In this document: piece by piece, positions 23,440-35,799 of the stretch
Numbering within the stretch: the stretch's first letter is position 1
Layout of the letters: every line of letters starts with the position of its first letter
Assembly: GCA_949752795.1 (NCBI GenBank)
Contig: OX457057.1
Span: 104,683,513 to 104,747,512 of the forward strand
DNA length: 64,000 bases
Origin: Hyperoodon ampullatus
Taxonomy: Eukaryota; Chordata; Mammalia; Artiodactyla; Ziphiidae
Reading direction: 5' to 3'
Program-made: the position numbers and the translations under genes
Notes under the pieces: generated by a model
Seen by the model: only the letters and a program-made list of their open reading frames with translations
Told to the model about the DNA's origin: nothing
The model's database searches: none

Positions 23440-23905
23440 TGCTATCATCTCCACATCCTATCTCTGTCACTCCTATACCCTAATTCTACACTGGGGCCCT
23501 ATTGAACCACAGTTTCTTGGTAACATGTTTTCTCTCACCTTTGGTCTTTTGCATGCATTGCTCCCTCTGCCTGGAGATATCATCTGGCCTCCCCATCTTC
23601 CTTCACACACAGCCTTTCCCTGGATAACTCCCAGAAGTCTTCTAAGGTTTAACTTCCTCCAGGAAGCCCTCCCTGACTACTCAGCACCACTCAAGCCTAG
23701 GTTAAGAGTCCTGCATTTATTTCCTTTGTTGTGATTGTCCTTATTATTGCCCTTGCCATGTATTATTATACCTGTGCATTAAACTTAATCTGTCTTCATT
23801 GCACTGTGAGTTCCTTAAAGGCAAGGATTATGACTTATTTTATTAATCTTTTTGTCCTCTGTGGTTATTATGGGGCCTCACACAATATTTATTAAATAAA
23901 GCAAC
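23440..23905 (+). repeat. LINE-2 (L2) 3' end
   Basis: L2 landmarks in order: GCATGCATTGCTCCCTCTGC, CCTCCAGGAAGCCCTCCCTG, GTGAGTTCCTTAAAGGCAAG, and an AATATTTATTAAATAAA end. Confidence 0.75.
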
Positions 23906-24188
23906 AGTTAATTTTTCTATGAGATGCATACTTGTTTTATATAATTCCATTTAAAAGGGAAAAAAACAAGAAATAAAATCTTGATGTTTTATTTATCTTG
24001 TAAAGCTTTACTGCTGATAACAGTATAATTTCAGGTTAGATTTTTATAAATGTTAAATATAGCTCCCAGATCCCCATTATTACCCCTGTAAAACTCTTGG
24101 TGAAATGTCCCTGACAATCCCAGGAGAAATTGGTTTGTTATTTCTCTCAGCTTCAACAGAACTGTCTTTCTGCCTCTGTATTATAGCA

Positions 24189-24213
24189 TTCCGGGGGTGG
24201 GGTGGGGTGGGGA
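24189..24213 (+). repeat. G-quadruplex-forming (GGGGT)n run
   Basis: Four successive runs of four or more G separated by single T (GGGGGTGGGGTGGGGTGGGG). Confidence 0.8.
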
Positions 24214-24269
24214 GATACCAAGATAGGAAGTTTGGAGTTTGGTGAGAGACTTATGAGTGATACTAAGCA

Positions 24270-26335
24270 TTTTTCCTGACATTTGTATCATTTTTTATAG
24301 TTTACAGTGCACTTACTCCTCACAAAAGCCCTGTGCATTAGACATTATTAACTCCTTTTTAAGGATGCTGCTAATAAAAGCCAGAATGTGTTATGAAGGT
24401 AAGAGAGTCTCTCTTTTTATTTTCTAGACTTTAGGCACTTCCCCCAAATCTGGGGTCCACTAATTTTAAATCTACAGCACCAAATTCTAATTACCAAATT
24501 CTGCACTTCTCTTTTGTATAATATTGTGTAGGTACAACCAAAGCTGCAACTTCACTCTTCAGCAGCAGGAGCTACTCTCTAATGAATGATGTACTCCAGA
24601 TTGAAAATTCCTCAAGTGAAATGCTTGAGATTAAGTAAGGTCAGTTGTTTTTCTAACTTATCAAATCTTTTGGTATATAATTCTATATATTTACCCAAGA
24701 TGAAGGCTATGATTGCAGCTGTGTGTGCAGTGGACAGAGACTGGAAAGGGCATGCACAGACATAGTAATCATTATTAGAATGGTGGCTTTAGGAGTAATT
24801 TTTTCTCTATAAGTTAAAAATTGTATATAATTTTTAGAGTAGGTACATACCCAAGTTATTTTGCGCATTAATTAAGGGAAGCTAATAGCCATTTTGAATC
24901 TTATTAGATTCTTAGCTAATTTAACTCACTTGTTGAGCAGCCATTTTCCCTCTGTCTTTCCATCTCCCATCAAGAAATCTCCCTCCCTCTCCTCTCAGTA
25001 ACATGCATAGTACTCTGCCAGAATCATTGGATCAAACCACAGCATCATGCCACATTGACCCGGAAAGACTTGTTCCTCTATTTCTTAACTCTGTCGTTCC
25101 TCTGTTGTGAATCAGGCCTAATGAATTCTTGCTTTTTTCCTCCTGAAGCAAATTACTTTGTTCAGAAGAAGTCAGTCTTAAATTCTACCATGCCTCAAAG
25201 GGGTGGTTCTTGGATCAAAACTCAAAAATTAAAATGAAACTGGAAGCAAGAGGATTAGTTTAGAGGCTGGGCAGTTGTTCACTTAAGAGAAGATGCTGAA
25301 TTAGGCAGGAACAATAAGGATGAAGAGGAGTAGATGGGTTATAGAGGCATTTTGGGAGTGTAATTGACAAGAATTGATGACCAATTAATAAGGATGTGTT
25401 AGGGATCAAAGATGACTCTGAGGCCTCTAGCTTGGATGACTTAAGTAGATACTGCAACTCACAAAAAAGAGTTTGTTTTGGATATGTTTAGAATGAAATA
25501 ACTTCACATGGAGGTACTCAGTCAGTAGTTGGGAACATGTCTGTATCAAGAGAAGGTGATGAAAACTGGAGATAAAAATTTGAGAATTATCAGATTTTTT
25601 TGGTAACTACCAAAAATGTATGTGATCTTTCAGTTAAAATGACCCTCTTCCTTTGGTGTAAATTACATCTGCTCCATAATATATGTTTGAGACATCTTTA
25701 CTATTTTCATACTGTTAATGATAGGATTCTGGACCATCATTTGCCCAGAGAGCAACTGAGTATCTGAAGCAGAGAGGAAAGTCAAAGAGAAGGAATTGGT
25801 CATTTAGTGAACTCAGAAGCTATCTGTGCTCTGGGAATAAGAGTCTGTGGGTGGTCTTCAAATGGCAAGAGAACTTGAAGATCCACTTTCATGGCCCTTT
25901 CTGGCAGTCTAACTCCAGAGGGGTTTTATTTGTTTGTTTTTTTTTGTTTTTGCTTTTAAATCACAGCTTAGGTCCTAATACAAATCTGAGCAGAGTCCTG
26001 TAGGCCTCTTCTTTCCACACGTGGCAGGGAGCTGGCTCAGTGTGGCCACACCCGTGTGAAAGCTCTTAGACAAAGTTGGTCACCCTTTGTGCTGCCATTT
26101 CAAATGACCAATATTCCAATGACATTTATACATACTGAGGATTGCCTGACCCTCCCTGCAATGGCTGATAGATAGGTAATGTGATTATTCTTTTTCCTTG
26201 ACTGATCAGGCTGTACCTCTGGAGGGCCCTGGAAGCCCTTGACAGGAGAATGACCTAGTACAAGCTTCTGAGCTTTGGAGGATACCCTTTCTAACAAGGC
26301 CATTTCCTCAGGAGTCTTCCATAGCATCATAGTTG
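24270..26335. other. Intergenic unique sequence
   Basis: No gene or clear repeat apart from weak MIR-like sequence near 24,290-24,365. Confidence 0.35.
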
Positions 26336-26350
26336 CCTGCTCTTTCTTTT

Positions 26351-26561
26351 TTTTTTTTTTTTTTTTTTTGTGGTACGCGGGCCTCTCACTGTTGTGGCCT
26401 CTCCCGTTGCGGAGCACAGGCTCCGGACGCACAGGCTCAGTGGCCATGGCTCACGGGCCCAGCCGCTCCGTGGCATGTGGGATCTTCCCAGACCGGGGCA
26501 CGAACCCGTGTCCCCTGCATCGGCAGGCGGACTCTCAACCACTGCACCACCAGGGAAGCCC
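26351..26561 (-). mobile_element. CHR SINE, short form (CHR-2-like)
   Basis: Poly(T) head in this orientation and the complete short CHR body. TSD cctgctctttctttt / cctgccctttctttt (one mismatch). Confidence 0.93.
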
Positions 26562-26782
26562 CCTGCCCTTTCTTTTCCTACAAATATATAGAGCATTAGT
26601 GTGCAGAAGTGTCACTCTGTACTGTAATGGGAGTTGGGTGACTATTCTCTACTTGAACGCTTGGCCCTGATGAGTCCAGTGCAGCTATGCCCAGCCTAAG
26701 CATTCTACTGTAACAACAGCTCAGAGGATTGCTCTGCTCCTTCAAATCTGCTTGGAAGTTTTTTCCCCAAATAAGCCCTCTT

Positions 26783-28422
26783 TTTTCTTAATTCAAAAAA
26801 TTAAAAAAAAAATTAATACAATTTTTAAAGGTTACTTTGCATTTACAGTTATTGCAAAATATTGGCTACATTCCTCATGTACAATACATCCTTGAGCCTA
26901 TCTTATACCCAGTTTTTTGTAACTCCCACTTCCCCACCCCTATATTGCCCCTCCCCCCTCCCCACTGGTACCCACTAGTTTGTTCTCTATAAGTCTGCTG
27001 CTTTTTATGATATATTCACTAGTTTGTTGTATTTTTTAGATTCCATATATAATGATAGTATTTGTCTTTCTCCAACTTATTTTACTTAGCATAATGTTCT
27101 CTAAGTCCATCCATGTTGCTGAAAATGGCAAAATTTTATTCTTTTTTATGACTGAGTAGCATTCTATTGTATATATATACATCACATCTTCTTTATCCAG
27201 TCATCCATTGATGGACACTTAGGTTACTTCCATATCTTGGCAATTATAAATAATGCTGCTGTGAACATTGGGGTGCATGTATCTTTTCAAATTAGTGTTT
27301 TTGTTTTTTTCGGATACATACCCAGGAGTGGAATTGCTGGATCATATGGTAGTTCTATTTTCAGTTTTTTGAGAAACCTCCATACTGTTTTCCACAGTGG
27401 CTGCACCAATTTACATTCCCACCAACAATGTACACGGGTTCCCTTTTCTCCACATCTCCAGCGTTTGTTATTTGTGTTCTTTTTGTTGATAGCCATTCTG
27501 ACAGGTGTGAGGTGATATCTCATTGTGGTTTTGACTTGCATTTCCCTGATGATTAGTGATGTTGAGCATCTTTTCATGTGCTTGTTGGTCGTCTGCATTT
27601 CCTTTTTGGAAGAATGTCTATTTAGTTCTGACCATTTTTTCAATTGAAATATAGTTGATTTACAATGTTTTGTTAGTTTCTGCTGTACAGAAAAGTGATT
27701 CAGTTATACATATATATACGTATTCTTTTTCATCTTCTTTTCCCTGATGGTTTATTACAGGATATTGAATATAGTACCTTGTGCTATACAGTAAGACCTT
27801 GTTGTTTATCTATTTTATATATAGCAGTTCGTATCTGCTAATCCCAAACTCCTAATTTATCCCTCTCCCCCATCTCCCTTTCCCCTTTGGTAACCATGTT
27901 TGTTTTCTATGTCTGTGAGTCTGCTTTTGTTTTGTAAATAAGTTCATTTGTGTCATGTTTTAGATTCCATGTATGAGTGATATCATATGGTATTTGTCTT
28001 TCTCTTTCTGACTTACTTCACTTAGTATGATCATCTCTAGGTCCATCCATGTTGCTGCAAATTTTTCTGCACATTTTTTAATTGGGTTTGTTTTTTTGAT
28101 GTTGAGTCGTATGAGCTGTTTATATATGTTTGATATTAATCCCTTATTGGTCATATCATTTGCAAATATTTTCTCCCATTCAGTAGGTTGTCTTCATTTT
28201 GTTGATGGTTTCCTTTGATGTGCAAAACCTTTTTAGTTTAATTAGGTTCCATTTGTTTATTTTTGCTTTTGTTTCCTTTACATTAGGAAATGGATCCAAA
28301 AAGATATTGCTGTGATTTATGTCAAAGAGTGTTCTGCCTCTGTTTCCCTCTAGGAGCTTTATAATATTTGGTAGTACATTTAGGTCTTTAATCCATTTTG
28401 AGTTTATTTTTGTATGTGGTGT
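26783..28422 (-). mobile_element. L1, 5'-truncated, with a second L1 inserted in it
   Basis: Flanked by a perfect 15-bp TSD, caaataagccctctt (26,768 and 28,423). On the minus strand, degraded ORF2 sequence from 28,422 breaks off at about 28,065 within the KK(W/C)AE region. It resumes at about 27,635 ([20 protein letters not shown]) and runs into a 3' UTR ending at 26,783. The interrupting block (about 27,641-28,063) is a 5'-truncated L1 3' end. Confidence 0.8.
27641..28063 (-). mobile_element. Nested L1 3' end inside another L1
   Basis: Its own 3' UTR start (ATATAGTTGATTTACAATG on the plus strand) lies inside ORF2 of the host L1. Approximate duplication of ctgaccattttttcaattg at both edges fits a TSD that has since diverged. 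Confidence 0.65.
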
Positions 28423-28437
28423 CAAATAAGCCCTCTT

Positions 28438-29105
28438 ATATTTACATTCTGTAGCACTAGAGTTAGTGTCCCTTTTGCATGACTTTGTTTTGTTTGTGTC
28501 CCTTTTGCATGACTTTGACCAACACACAGATGTTTCAGTCTACAAGGACTGCAAAAAAGGATTTTAGTGAGAAGGATAGAAAAAAGAAAAAAACTGTTTT
28601 CTATCCTCAGAGCCCCAGGACAGAAAAGATTGTAGTCTACCTCTAGCCCAAAGACAGGCTTAGTTCTCAGCAATTTAGTTTAGTCACATGGAGCCAAACT
28701 GCCCTGTCACTCAATTCTACTTGTTTGAAGATTGGACCCACACTGGTTTTATTTTTCATCTTTTCATGCTCTGTAGTCTTTTGTGACATTTAAAATAGTA
28801 ACCTGTGGTTTGTGGAGGCCATTAGCCAATTCAGTTCCCTTAACAGCATCCACCTGCTGAGCCATTGTGCTCTAGTCTTCAAGTGTCCTCTGACCTGGTT
28901 TGAAGCAGTAGCTCTTTGGACAAGGCTTTCTCTTGTGTCCCAACTATTCAAACATTAAACATCTATTCTTGGTCAAATAGGGGGAAAAAAGCTAAGTTGG
29001 TCACATCTTTCCTATTATGGTTGCCTTGATATTCAGTTGCCCTGCCCAACCCATATTTAATACTTAATAATAGCTAATTTTATTAGTTGCTTCTTCTATG
29101 CCAGT
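28438..29105. other. Intergenic unique sequence
   Basis: No gene recognised. Includes a 21-bp motif repeated at 28,466 and 28,496 (gtgtcccttttgcatgactt). Confidence 0.4.
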
Positions 29106-29107
29106 GT

Positions 29108-29475
29108 TACAGACTGAACTGTGTTCCCCCACATTCATATGTTGAAGTCCTACCCCCCAGTACCTCAGAATGTGACTGTATTTGGAGATAGGGCCTTTAG
29201 AGAGGTGATTAAGGTTAAATGGAGTAATATGGGTGGACCTTAATCTGATATTACAGGTGTCCTCATAAGAAGAGGAACAGACACCAGGGATGCATGTACA
29301 CAGAGAAGAGACCATGTAAGGACACATTGAAAAGGTGGCTATCTGCAGGCCAAGAAAAGAGGCCTTAGGAGGAACCAAACCTGCTGACACTTTGATCTTG
29401 GATTTCTAGCACCTAGAACTATGAGAGAATAAATTTCTGTTGTCTGAGCCACCCACCGCCATCTCCAGGGAATAG
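29108..29475 (+). mobile_element. MLT1-type solo LTR (ERVL-MaLR)
   Basis: Ancient endogenous-retrovirus-like LTR. Landmarks are ACAGACTGAACTGTGTTCCC, CATATGTTGAAGTCCTACCC, GAGATAGGGCCTTTAGAGAG, and AATAAATTTCTGTTGTCTGA at the 3' side. No coding capacity. Confidence 0.65.
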
Positions 29476-29700
29476 CTGGGTGAATATATTTGCAAGTAAC
29501 TATTCTTTTTCCTTTCCTATGTATACTGGTTAAAATTGTAGGTCTCACAGGTTATCAAAAGTTTAGAAACAGATATAAGTATACATATAAGAATATGCAA
29601 TATAGTAAAATATTTTAAAAGTCAGTAGGGGTAAGGATGAGTTAATTAAGAAATAGTATTGGAGAATCACTTGAAAAAACAACATTTAACTTCCTTACCT
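29476..29700. other. Intergenic sequence
   Basis: No gene or clear repeat recognised. Confidence 0.35.
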
Positions 29701-29910
29701 CACAGATTATACAAAAAATTAATTTCAGATGGAATAAAGATTTAAATGTTGAAAAAGAGACATGGAAATACTAAAATATAATGATTAATATTTTAATGTA
29801 ATCCAGGGTACAGAAGGCATGTTTAAACATATGTAAACATAAGTACTAAAAGAAGAAACAAAAATAGAAAAAATTGATAGATTTGATTGCATAAAAACTG
29901 TGGTTGGTCC
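29700..29910 (+). repeat. Very old L1 ORF2 remnant
   Basis: Translates patchily like the distal part of L1 ORF2 (W(N)KDLNV..K..IDRFDCIK). Heavily decayed. Confidence 0.4.
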
Positions 29911-30430
29911 TGGCAGAGTGGACAGGACCATTTGTGGTCCAGTGCTCAACATTTGTGAATTCAAGGAAGAACTTATAATAATTAAACATGTTCTTTCCAG
30001 GTATATTTGAGGCCAAACAACATGGAACATATAAACTGGTCTCAAGAGACATTTTGGATCATCTGGTAAAGACGATTATAGCAGATTACAACCATCTTCT
30101 GAAGTCTTGGAGACTTGAAAAGTTCCCCAAGGAACTTTTGGGAACACACGAAGGTGACGTTAGAGTGAGTTAGGAGGAGGGTTGTAATTTCACTGCCAGC
30201 CCCTTTGTGAGTTAGGGAAGGGCTTTGGTGGAAATACTCAAGTGTAATTTAGGAATCATTGCAGTCTCCTCCAGGGAGAAGGGCCGTCTTCCTTACAGAT
30301 GGTTCAGATCTTCATGAGCAATGAAGCTGAAAGCTCCCAATGAGTCCTCATAGTTTAATATATATAATAACACAATAGCCAGTATTTATATAATGTTACA
30401 AATATTTATAGCACTTTTACACATGACCGT
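29911..30430. other. Intergenic unique sequence
   Basis: A 61-codon open frame at 29,988-30,173 has no recognised relative. Nothing else seen. Confidence 0.35.
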
Positions 30431-30432
30431 AC

Positions 30433-30660
30433 TTTTTCAGAAATAGTATGGGTTGTGATGAGAGATTTGAGTTTGAATGCTTTTTCAACCTGTTGGTTTA
30501 TATGATCTTTGGTAAGTTACTTAACCTCTCAGGACCTGTTTTCCCCTCTGTAAAATGGTGATGGTGCTAGGGTCAAGGTGATACCCACCTTATAAGATAA
30601 GGACTGAATGAGACAAATACCTAGTATGATGTTTGAGACCTAGGAAGCACTTGATTTCCT
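30433..30660 (+). repeat. MIR SINE
   Basis: MIR order: GAGATTTGAGTTTGAATGC, GGTAAGTTACTTAACCTCTC, CCTCTGTAAAATGGTGATGG, then GCACTTGATTTCC. Confidence 0.7.
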
Positions 30661-32200
30661 TTCTCTAAAGATGGTTATTTGCGTCAGTAGACCTCACATT
30701 TCCACAGTAGTTATATGTTTATGAAGGTAACATATTCAGATATGTCTCACGTTACACAGTGATTCTTAACTCCTGCAATGGGGGTGGAAGTGGTGATGCC
30801 TATATTAAAGAGCACCCCCGCACCCTCAGTGAGAGTCCTTGGTCTACACTTGATACCCCAAGAATCTCTCACTAGTTGGATATTTTTGCTCCTGCTTTAC
30901 TTCAGTGAAGTGAGGATTATTTACCTCCGTGGGAAGACAGTACATTAAGCTAATGAAAAAGGTAGTCGAGAAATTACCTTCTCATGTGTGGCTAGATGCC
31001 AGGGAGCATTGTTTTCTTGGGGTGAGGGGGTGCCTGTGGGGACGTTGTGATGGAAAGAATGGTGGAAAGACAGAATACTCAGGGTCTAGAGGACCGTTGA
31101 TTGGGCTGTATGGGAGAAAATGGATAAAAGGGAAGGTGAGAGGAACTGAAGACAATTGTCGTTTTTCTCATAGATCCTCATTTAGCAGTCTGTGACTTGG
31201 CTTCTTCTGAGGTACCTACTGCCTCTAAATAGGAACTGCTGTCTTTATGCTGTAAACTTGTTACATTTCCAGTCTCACCTATCCTAGGTATGAGACCTGG
31301 ACCTACCACTTGAGTCGTATATGGTTATCTGACTCATCAAAGTCATGTTAAGTACCATAAGGTCCTGGAATTTTATCTGTCAAAGCCTAATAGTTCTCCT
31401 TATAATGATACATAATGGTTACAAATAAATTTTGGGAACTGCAAATATGGAAGGCAAAGAGAGAAAGGAAATGGTTTCAGTTTGCTATGAACTGCTCACA
31501 GGCTAGATTAACTGAGCATCACTTTTGGCTTATTGTAAAGAAGGGATATAGAACTAAGGTATCCATAAAGTTCTTATTCGAAGTATCCTTTAGAGTTTTG
31601 GGTAAGGGACTTTATAATTGAAAATGCTAAGGATACTTCTTAGGCCAGGCAATTAGATTTGAACTGAAGAGATAAGATAATGCTGCAGGTAAAATTATGA
31701 CTTTGAGAAGAGAGAGGCATATCATTATCTGGGGGAGCCATGCCATTCAGTAGACACAGAGGCTCCTATAGTGGTAACTACAGACACCCCCCCTTCTAAG
31801 TTGTGGCTTAACTGCTTTGGCCCAGAAGATGCTATCAGTAAACAAAGCTTCCTGGGAGTGTCTGCTTGATCCTCTTAAGAGCAAGTTTCCAAAGACTGCC
31901 TAGGCCCCCATCCTTATTTTGTCATCATCTTCAAACTTTCCAAGTACTCAGCAATGAGGAGCAATAGACAAAAACAACGTGCGATTTTGTGTTAAATTGC
32001 ATGTATAGACTAGAAAAGAGTAAAATCATAGTGCACAGGACCACTCAAAGACAGCTTCATGGGAAAGAAGAATTTATGCTCGAGAGAGATAGAATTTAAA
32101 GAAAGACAAGAGAGCATCTCTAAGGTTCTATTTTTGTGACTGTTAATTTTTACTCATGGCTCCCATACTGAAACTCCTGGAGATGATTGATGTGAAAGAG
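30661..32200. other. Intergenic unique sequence
   Basis: No gene or clear repeat recognised. Confidence 0.35.
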
Positions 32201-32356
32201 GAAATAAGACAGTGTTAGAAGGAGCAAGGTGCTCAGGCGTATAGTAAGACAGTCTGAATTAGAGCAGCTGGTTGGATGTATGGAGACTTTACCAGCTGGA
32301 GGGAGATTAGGAATTACAAATTTCATTAATAGAACCAAAGCACATCACAGATGCCA

Positions 32357-32670
32357 TCAGGCAGAAGCCTTATTATGCAGTAATGACCCCCTGCACGTCC
32401 CATCCCCCATTGACAATGCACAGATTGCGGTCACTGTACACTTCCAACAAATCTGGATATAGCTGGTAGCCAGTACTTCTCCTTGAAGTTTGACTTGTTC
32501 CCTTAAATTGTTAATACTTGTGAAATGTTTTAGCTTTTGGCGTCTGGATTTGAGCTTCCCTAGATGTTTGTGGTGTACATCATATTCTCGTTTTTGTACT
32601 TCAGTTAATATGGTGCATCTGGTGTCTAATGCCTCTGCACATATCACTGTGTGGTCATGGACGAGGCCAA
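32357..32670 (-). other. Unidentified open segment, possible pseudogene fragment
   Basis: About 100 codons open on the minus strand with protein-like, heptad-rich composition (EVQKREYDVHHKHLGKLKSR) but no initiating ATG in frame. I do not recognise the family. The charged helical pattern recalls coiled-coil or BAR-type proteins, but I would not name one. No splice sites or poly(A) tail were found to decide between a processed pseudogene and chance. Confidence 0.2.
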
Positions 32671-32859
32671 AGAATTAACCTGGGTTGGGAGTCGCTATGC
32701 TTTCACAGTTTACTTTCTCAGTTTGGTTCAGCATTATTCTCTTCTTGCAAAAGGCCGTTTGGGAACAAGCTGGGAATGCAGCAGAGTTATTTCAGAAGTC
32801 CCCTGGGAATTTGCTCTTTAGCAATTAAATTATCTTTAGACTTTTTATTCCTCCACCAA

Positions 32860-33015
32860 CTACCAGTGTGATTTTGAGCAAGTTATATAGCCTGAGGATA
32901 GCCAGTTACCCACACTTCACCCTGGGCCTCTGGGTCTTCATCTGAAAAGTGAAAGGACTAGGAAAGAGGATTTTCAGGTCCTTCCACCTCTAAGATTTTG
33001 AGAATTTGATAATTC
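32860..33015 (+). repeat. MIR SINE
   Basis: GTGTGATTTTGAGCAAGTTA, then TCTTCATCTGAAAAGTG and TCCACCTCTAAGATTTTG. Confidence 0.55.
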
Positions 33016-33925
33016 CTGACTAGTAAGGATCAGATTGTTTTGATACTAGAGCAATGGGTTTGTCCACCCGTGTGTATTCTCCCACATTCATCTGCCTCAA
33101 GTCTACTGTCACCACTTGTTTTCCCAGATGGAGACTTGGCAGGCTGGTAAAGCCTAATGTAGTTTCCTTAAGAAACTAGACCCAGCCACCTTGCCCATAC
33201 TCACAGGCTCCTATCATTCCCTCTCATTCATTTATCCATTCATTCATCCATTCATTGAACAAACATTTATTGAAGGCCTGTTATGTGCTATGTACTAATC
33301 TTTAGAACCTGATGTATGGCTTTTTATCTATTTTCCCTTATACTCACGTTCTTTGACAAACTAGGCAGACAACAGAATAGGAAATGTATATTTAATCATT
33401 CTCTTAAATGGTCAGAGCTCTAAAATCAAGTTTTCTATAACAAAATGTAATACAGGCACAGTAGGTCCAAAGTGCCAGGGAGGCAGTGGTCAACATGCAA
33501 AAAGTGTGGGAAGGGGCCTGGAAAGAAAACATTCTTTTCCATCAAAGTTTCATTCCTCAGGGCCTCATTTCAAAGGTTCATTGCCCCTGCTTTCAGAAAT
33601 CTCTGTTTCAAGGAAGTTACATGTTTTTGCTGCCTTAATTTGAATTTTGACTAGGTAGAGTGCTGAGATCTAAATTCAGACTGAGAGAACTTGTGATGGA
33701 ACTCAGGCAGCTCTCTCACAGGACTTGATTTGTAGAGTAGAAAGAAAGGAAAGGAACGTAGAAGCTCAACCAGCTGAAGATAATCCATCAGGAATTCCTG
33801 GTTGCCTGAAACTGAGTTCTGACTCTCTGTGCCGAGGCAGCAGCCAAAGAGAGAGAAACTAATGCCTAATTTTAGGAAGCAAACAGTTTTGTTTGCTCCC
33901 CTGTCTTCTAGAACCTTTTCTACTC
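33016..33925. other. Intergenic, short L2-like tail only
   Basis: A (CATT)n/L2-type tail near 33,225-33,300. No gene recognised. Confidence 0.35.
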
Positions 33926-33930
33926 TACAT

Positions 33931-34133
33931 CAGGGTTTCTTAATCTCAGCACAATTGACATTTTGGGCTGGATAATTCTTTGTTGTGGGTGGATGGCCTG
34001 TATGTTGTAGGATGTTGAGCAGCATCCCTGGGTTCTATCTACTAGATGCCAGTTGTGACAACTAAATTGTCTCCAGAATTTCCAAGTGTCCCCTGAGGTG
34101 GTGCAAAATCACCTGGTTGTGTCCCACCGCTCT
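33931..34133 (+). mobile_element. MER20-like hAT DNA transposon
   Basis: CAGGGTTTCTTAATCTCAGC, GACATTTTGGGCTGGATAAT, GTAGGATGTTGAGCAGCATC and CTAGATGCCAGTTGTGACAA match the MER20 consensus as I remember it. About 200 bp is close to its usual length. Confidence 0.65.
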
Positions 34134-34170
34134 AGATGCTGGTGAAAGCTGAGGTGGTCACTGTCCATGC

Positions 34171-34242
34171 AGGATATAAAGTAGAAGCCTCAAACCTTGT
34201 GATGGTAGGATATAAAGTAGAAGCCTCAAACCTTGTGATGGC
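34171..34242. repeat. 36-bp tandem duplication
   Basis: Two adjacent 36-bp units (34,171-34,206 and 34,207-34,242), each starting aggatataaagtagaagcc, identical except for the last base. A recent local duplication. Confidence 0.95.
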
Positions 34243-35799
34243 ATATCACACACAGTCAAGATAAGAGGTCTTTTCCTGGACCATTCAAGGATGAACATCA
34301 TCTGAGAAGTAAAATAGCATTAGTTTGTTTTAAAAATCAGGTGTTCACATAGTTTAGAAAATCAGTGTTGCCCAACTATATTTTTTATGTTAAAATTATG
34401 ATGATTTTCCACATATCTTAAGCATGTGTCAGGTGGGAGGAGATGCCAGGGCACTTTTGCATTGTAAATGAAAACTGAATCATTTGACCCATCACTAAAA
34501 TACAGCTACCTCTGAATTGTGAAGTGGCAGCTGATTAGCAGTTTCTTACTGAATCCACCACAGTTTAATTTATGGATTATAAAATGTGGATATATTGCAA
34601 TCAAAACTTTCTAGAAACTTCCTTAGAGCAACATTACAGCAATATAGCTAAAGATTCTGAGACAAATGAGATGCAATATCCCATTCTCTCACTCCCTGGA
34701 TGGGGATGGGGAGGTCCCTGAGATATGAGGATATACTTGTCTCCACATTCACTTTACTTCAGAGTCTAATACACTTCTCTAGTTCAGATGAATTGTTTCC
34801 CAACTTTTAATATATGTCTTTGAAGATAAATTTATCTTGTTCACATTGAAGTCTTCTGTGGGTTGCTTTTGGCTTCTTCTTCTTGATGTTATTTGTTCAC
34901 TCCCGAGTTCTAGACATAAATTCATTTCTCCCCAGAACTATAAAACTAGGTCATATCTTGTGGTGAAATAGTTCTGCAGATTCCTGGAATTCTGAAAATA
35001 ACAGCAATAGGATACCATTACAGCCATTCAACAAACATTTATCAAGAACTGAAAGTCTCCCTTCCACTGTATGAGTGTATTTCTTGTTCAGAAATGGGCT
35101 TGTTTTTCTGTATTTTGATGATATTCTATTGAGGCCACATGGTATCATGGGTTGCTAGGGGAAAGGAGATGCCTTGAATCTTCCCTTAAGGAAAGGGATC
35201 ATCCTCAGAGCAAACAGGAACTGAGAGAAGAACTATGGGCAGGCTCTTAGATAGAAGTGGAAAGGTGGCTTCTATCTGAGTTCTCAACCAGGCAATGTGT
35301 GTGACCTAAAGTGTTATGATCAGATATAATATGTATCTCAAGTAATGATCTCTTCATTTATTTTTTAAAAATTGATTTAAAGTTATCCCTCTATAATTCT
35401 AGAGAGAAAGAGATGGAGCTGCAGCTAACCATGTAACAGTATATAACCCTTTGTGTACTGCATGTGAACATGTATGTCTTGGTTTATTTTTAAAAAAAGA
35501 CTGCAAATTTTACTGCTCTAAGGGAATACAAGATAAAGATGAATAAACTATAATTTAAAGGTCAGATTATCTAGTCGCAGTATATTAAAAACTCAGTTCC
35601 TTGTGGGAATCAAGGAAAGAAGAAAGGGCTCCTTCTACTAATGAGATACTCAAAGGATAGTTTCCTCAGGGAAATCTCCCTCCAGTGACAACCATGGAGG
35701 TCGGAAATGATGGAAACTGGCAGATTTCCTTACAAAGAATCTGTTTTGTGCACTTCACCATAGTGTTTGGAGAACAGGAGAAAGAATGAAAAGCAGATC
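34243..35799. other. Intergenic unique sequence
   Basis: No gene or clear repeat recognised. Confidence 0.35.
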
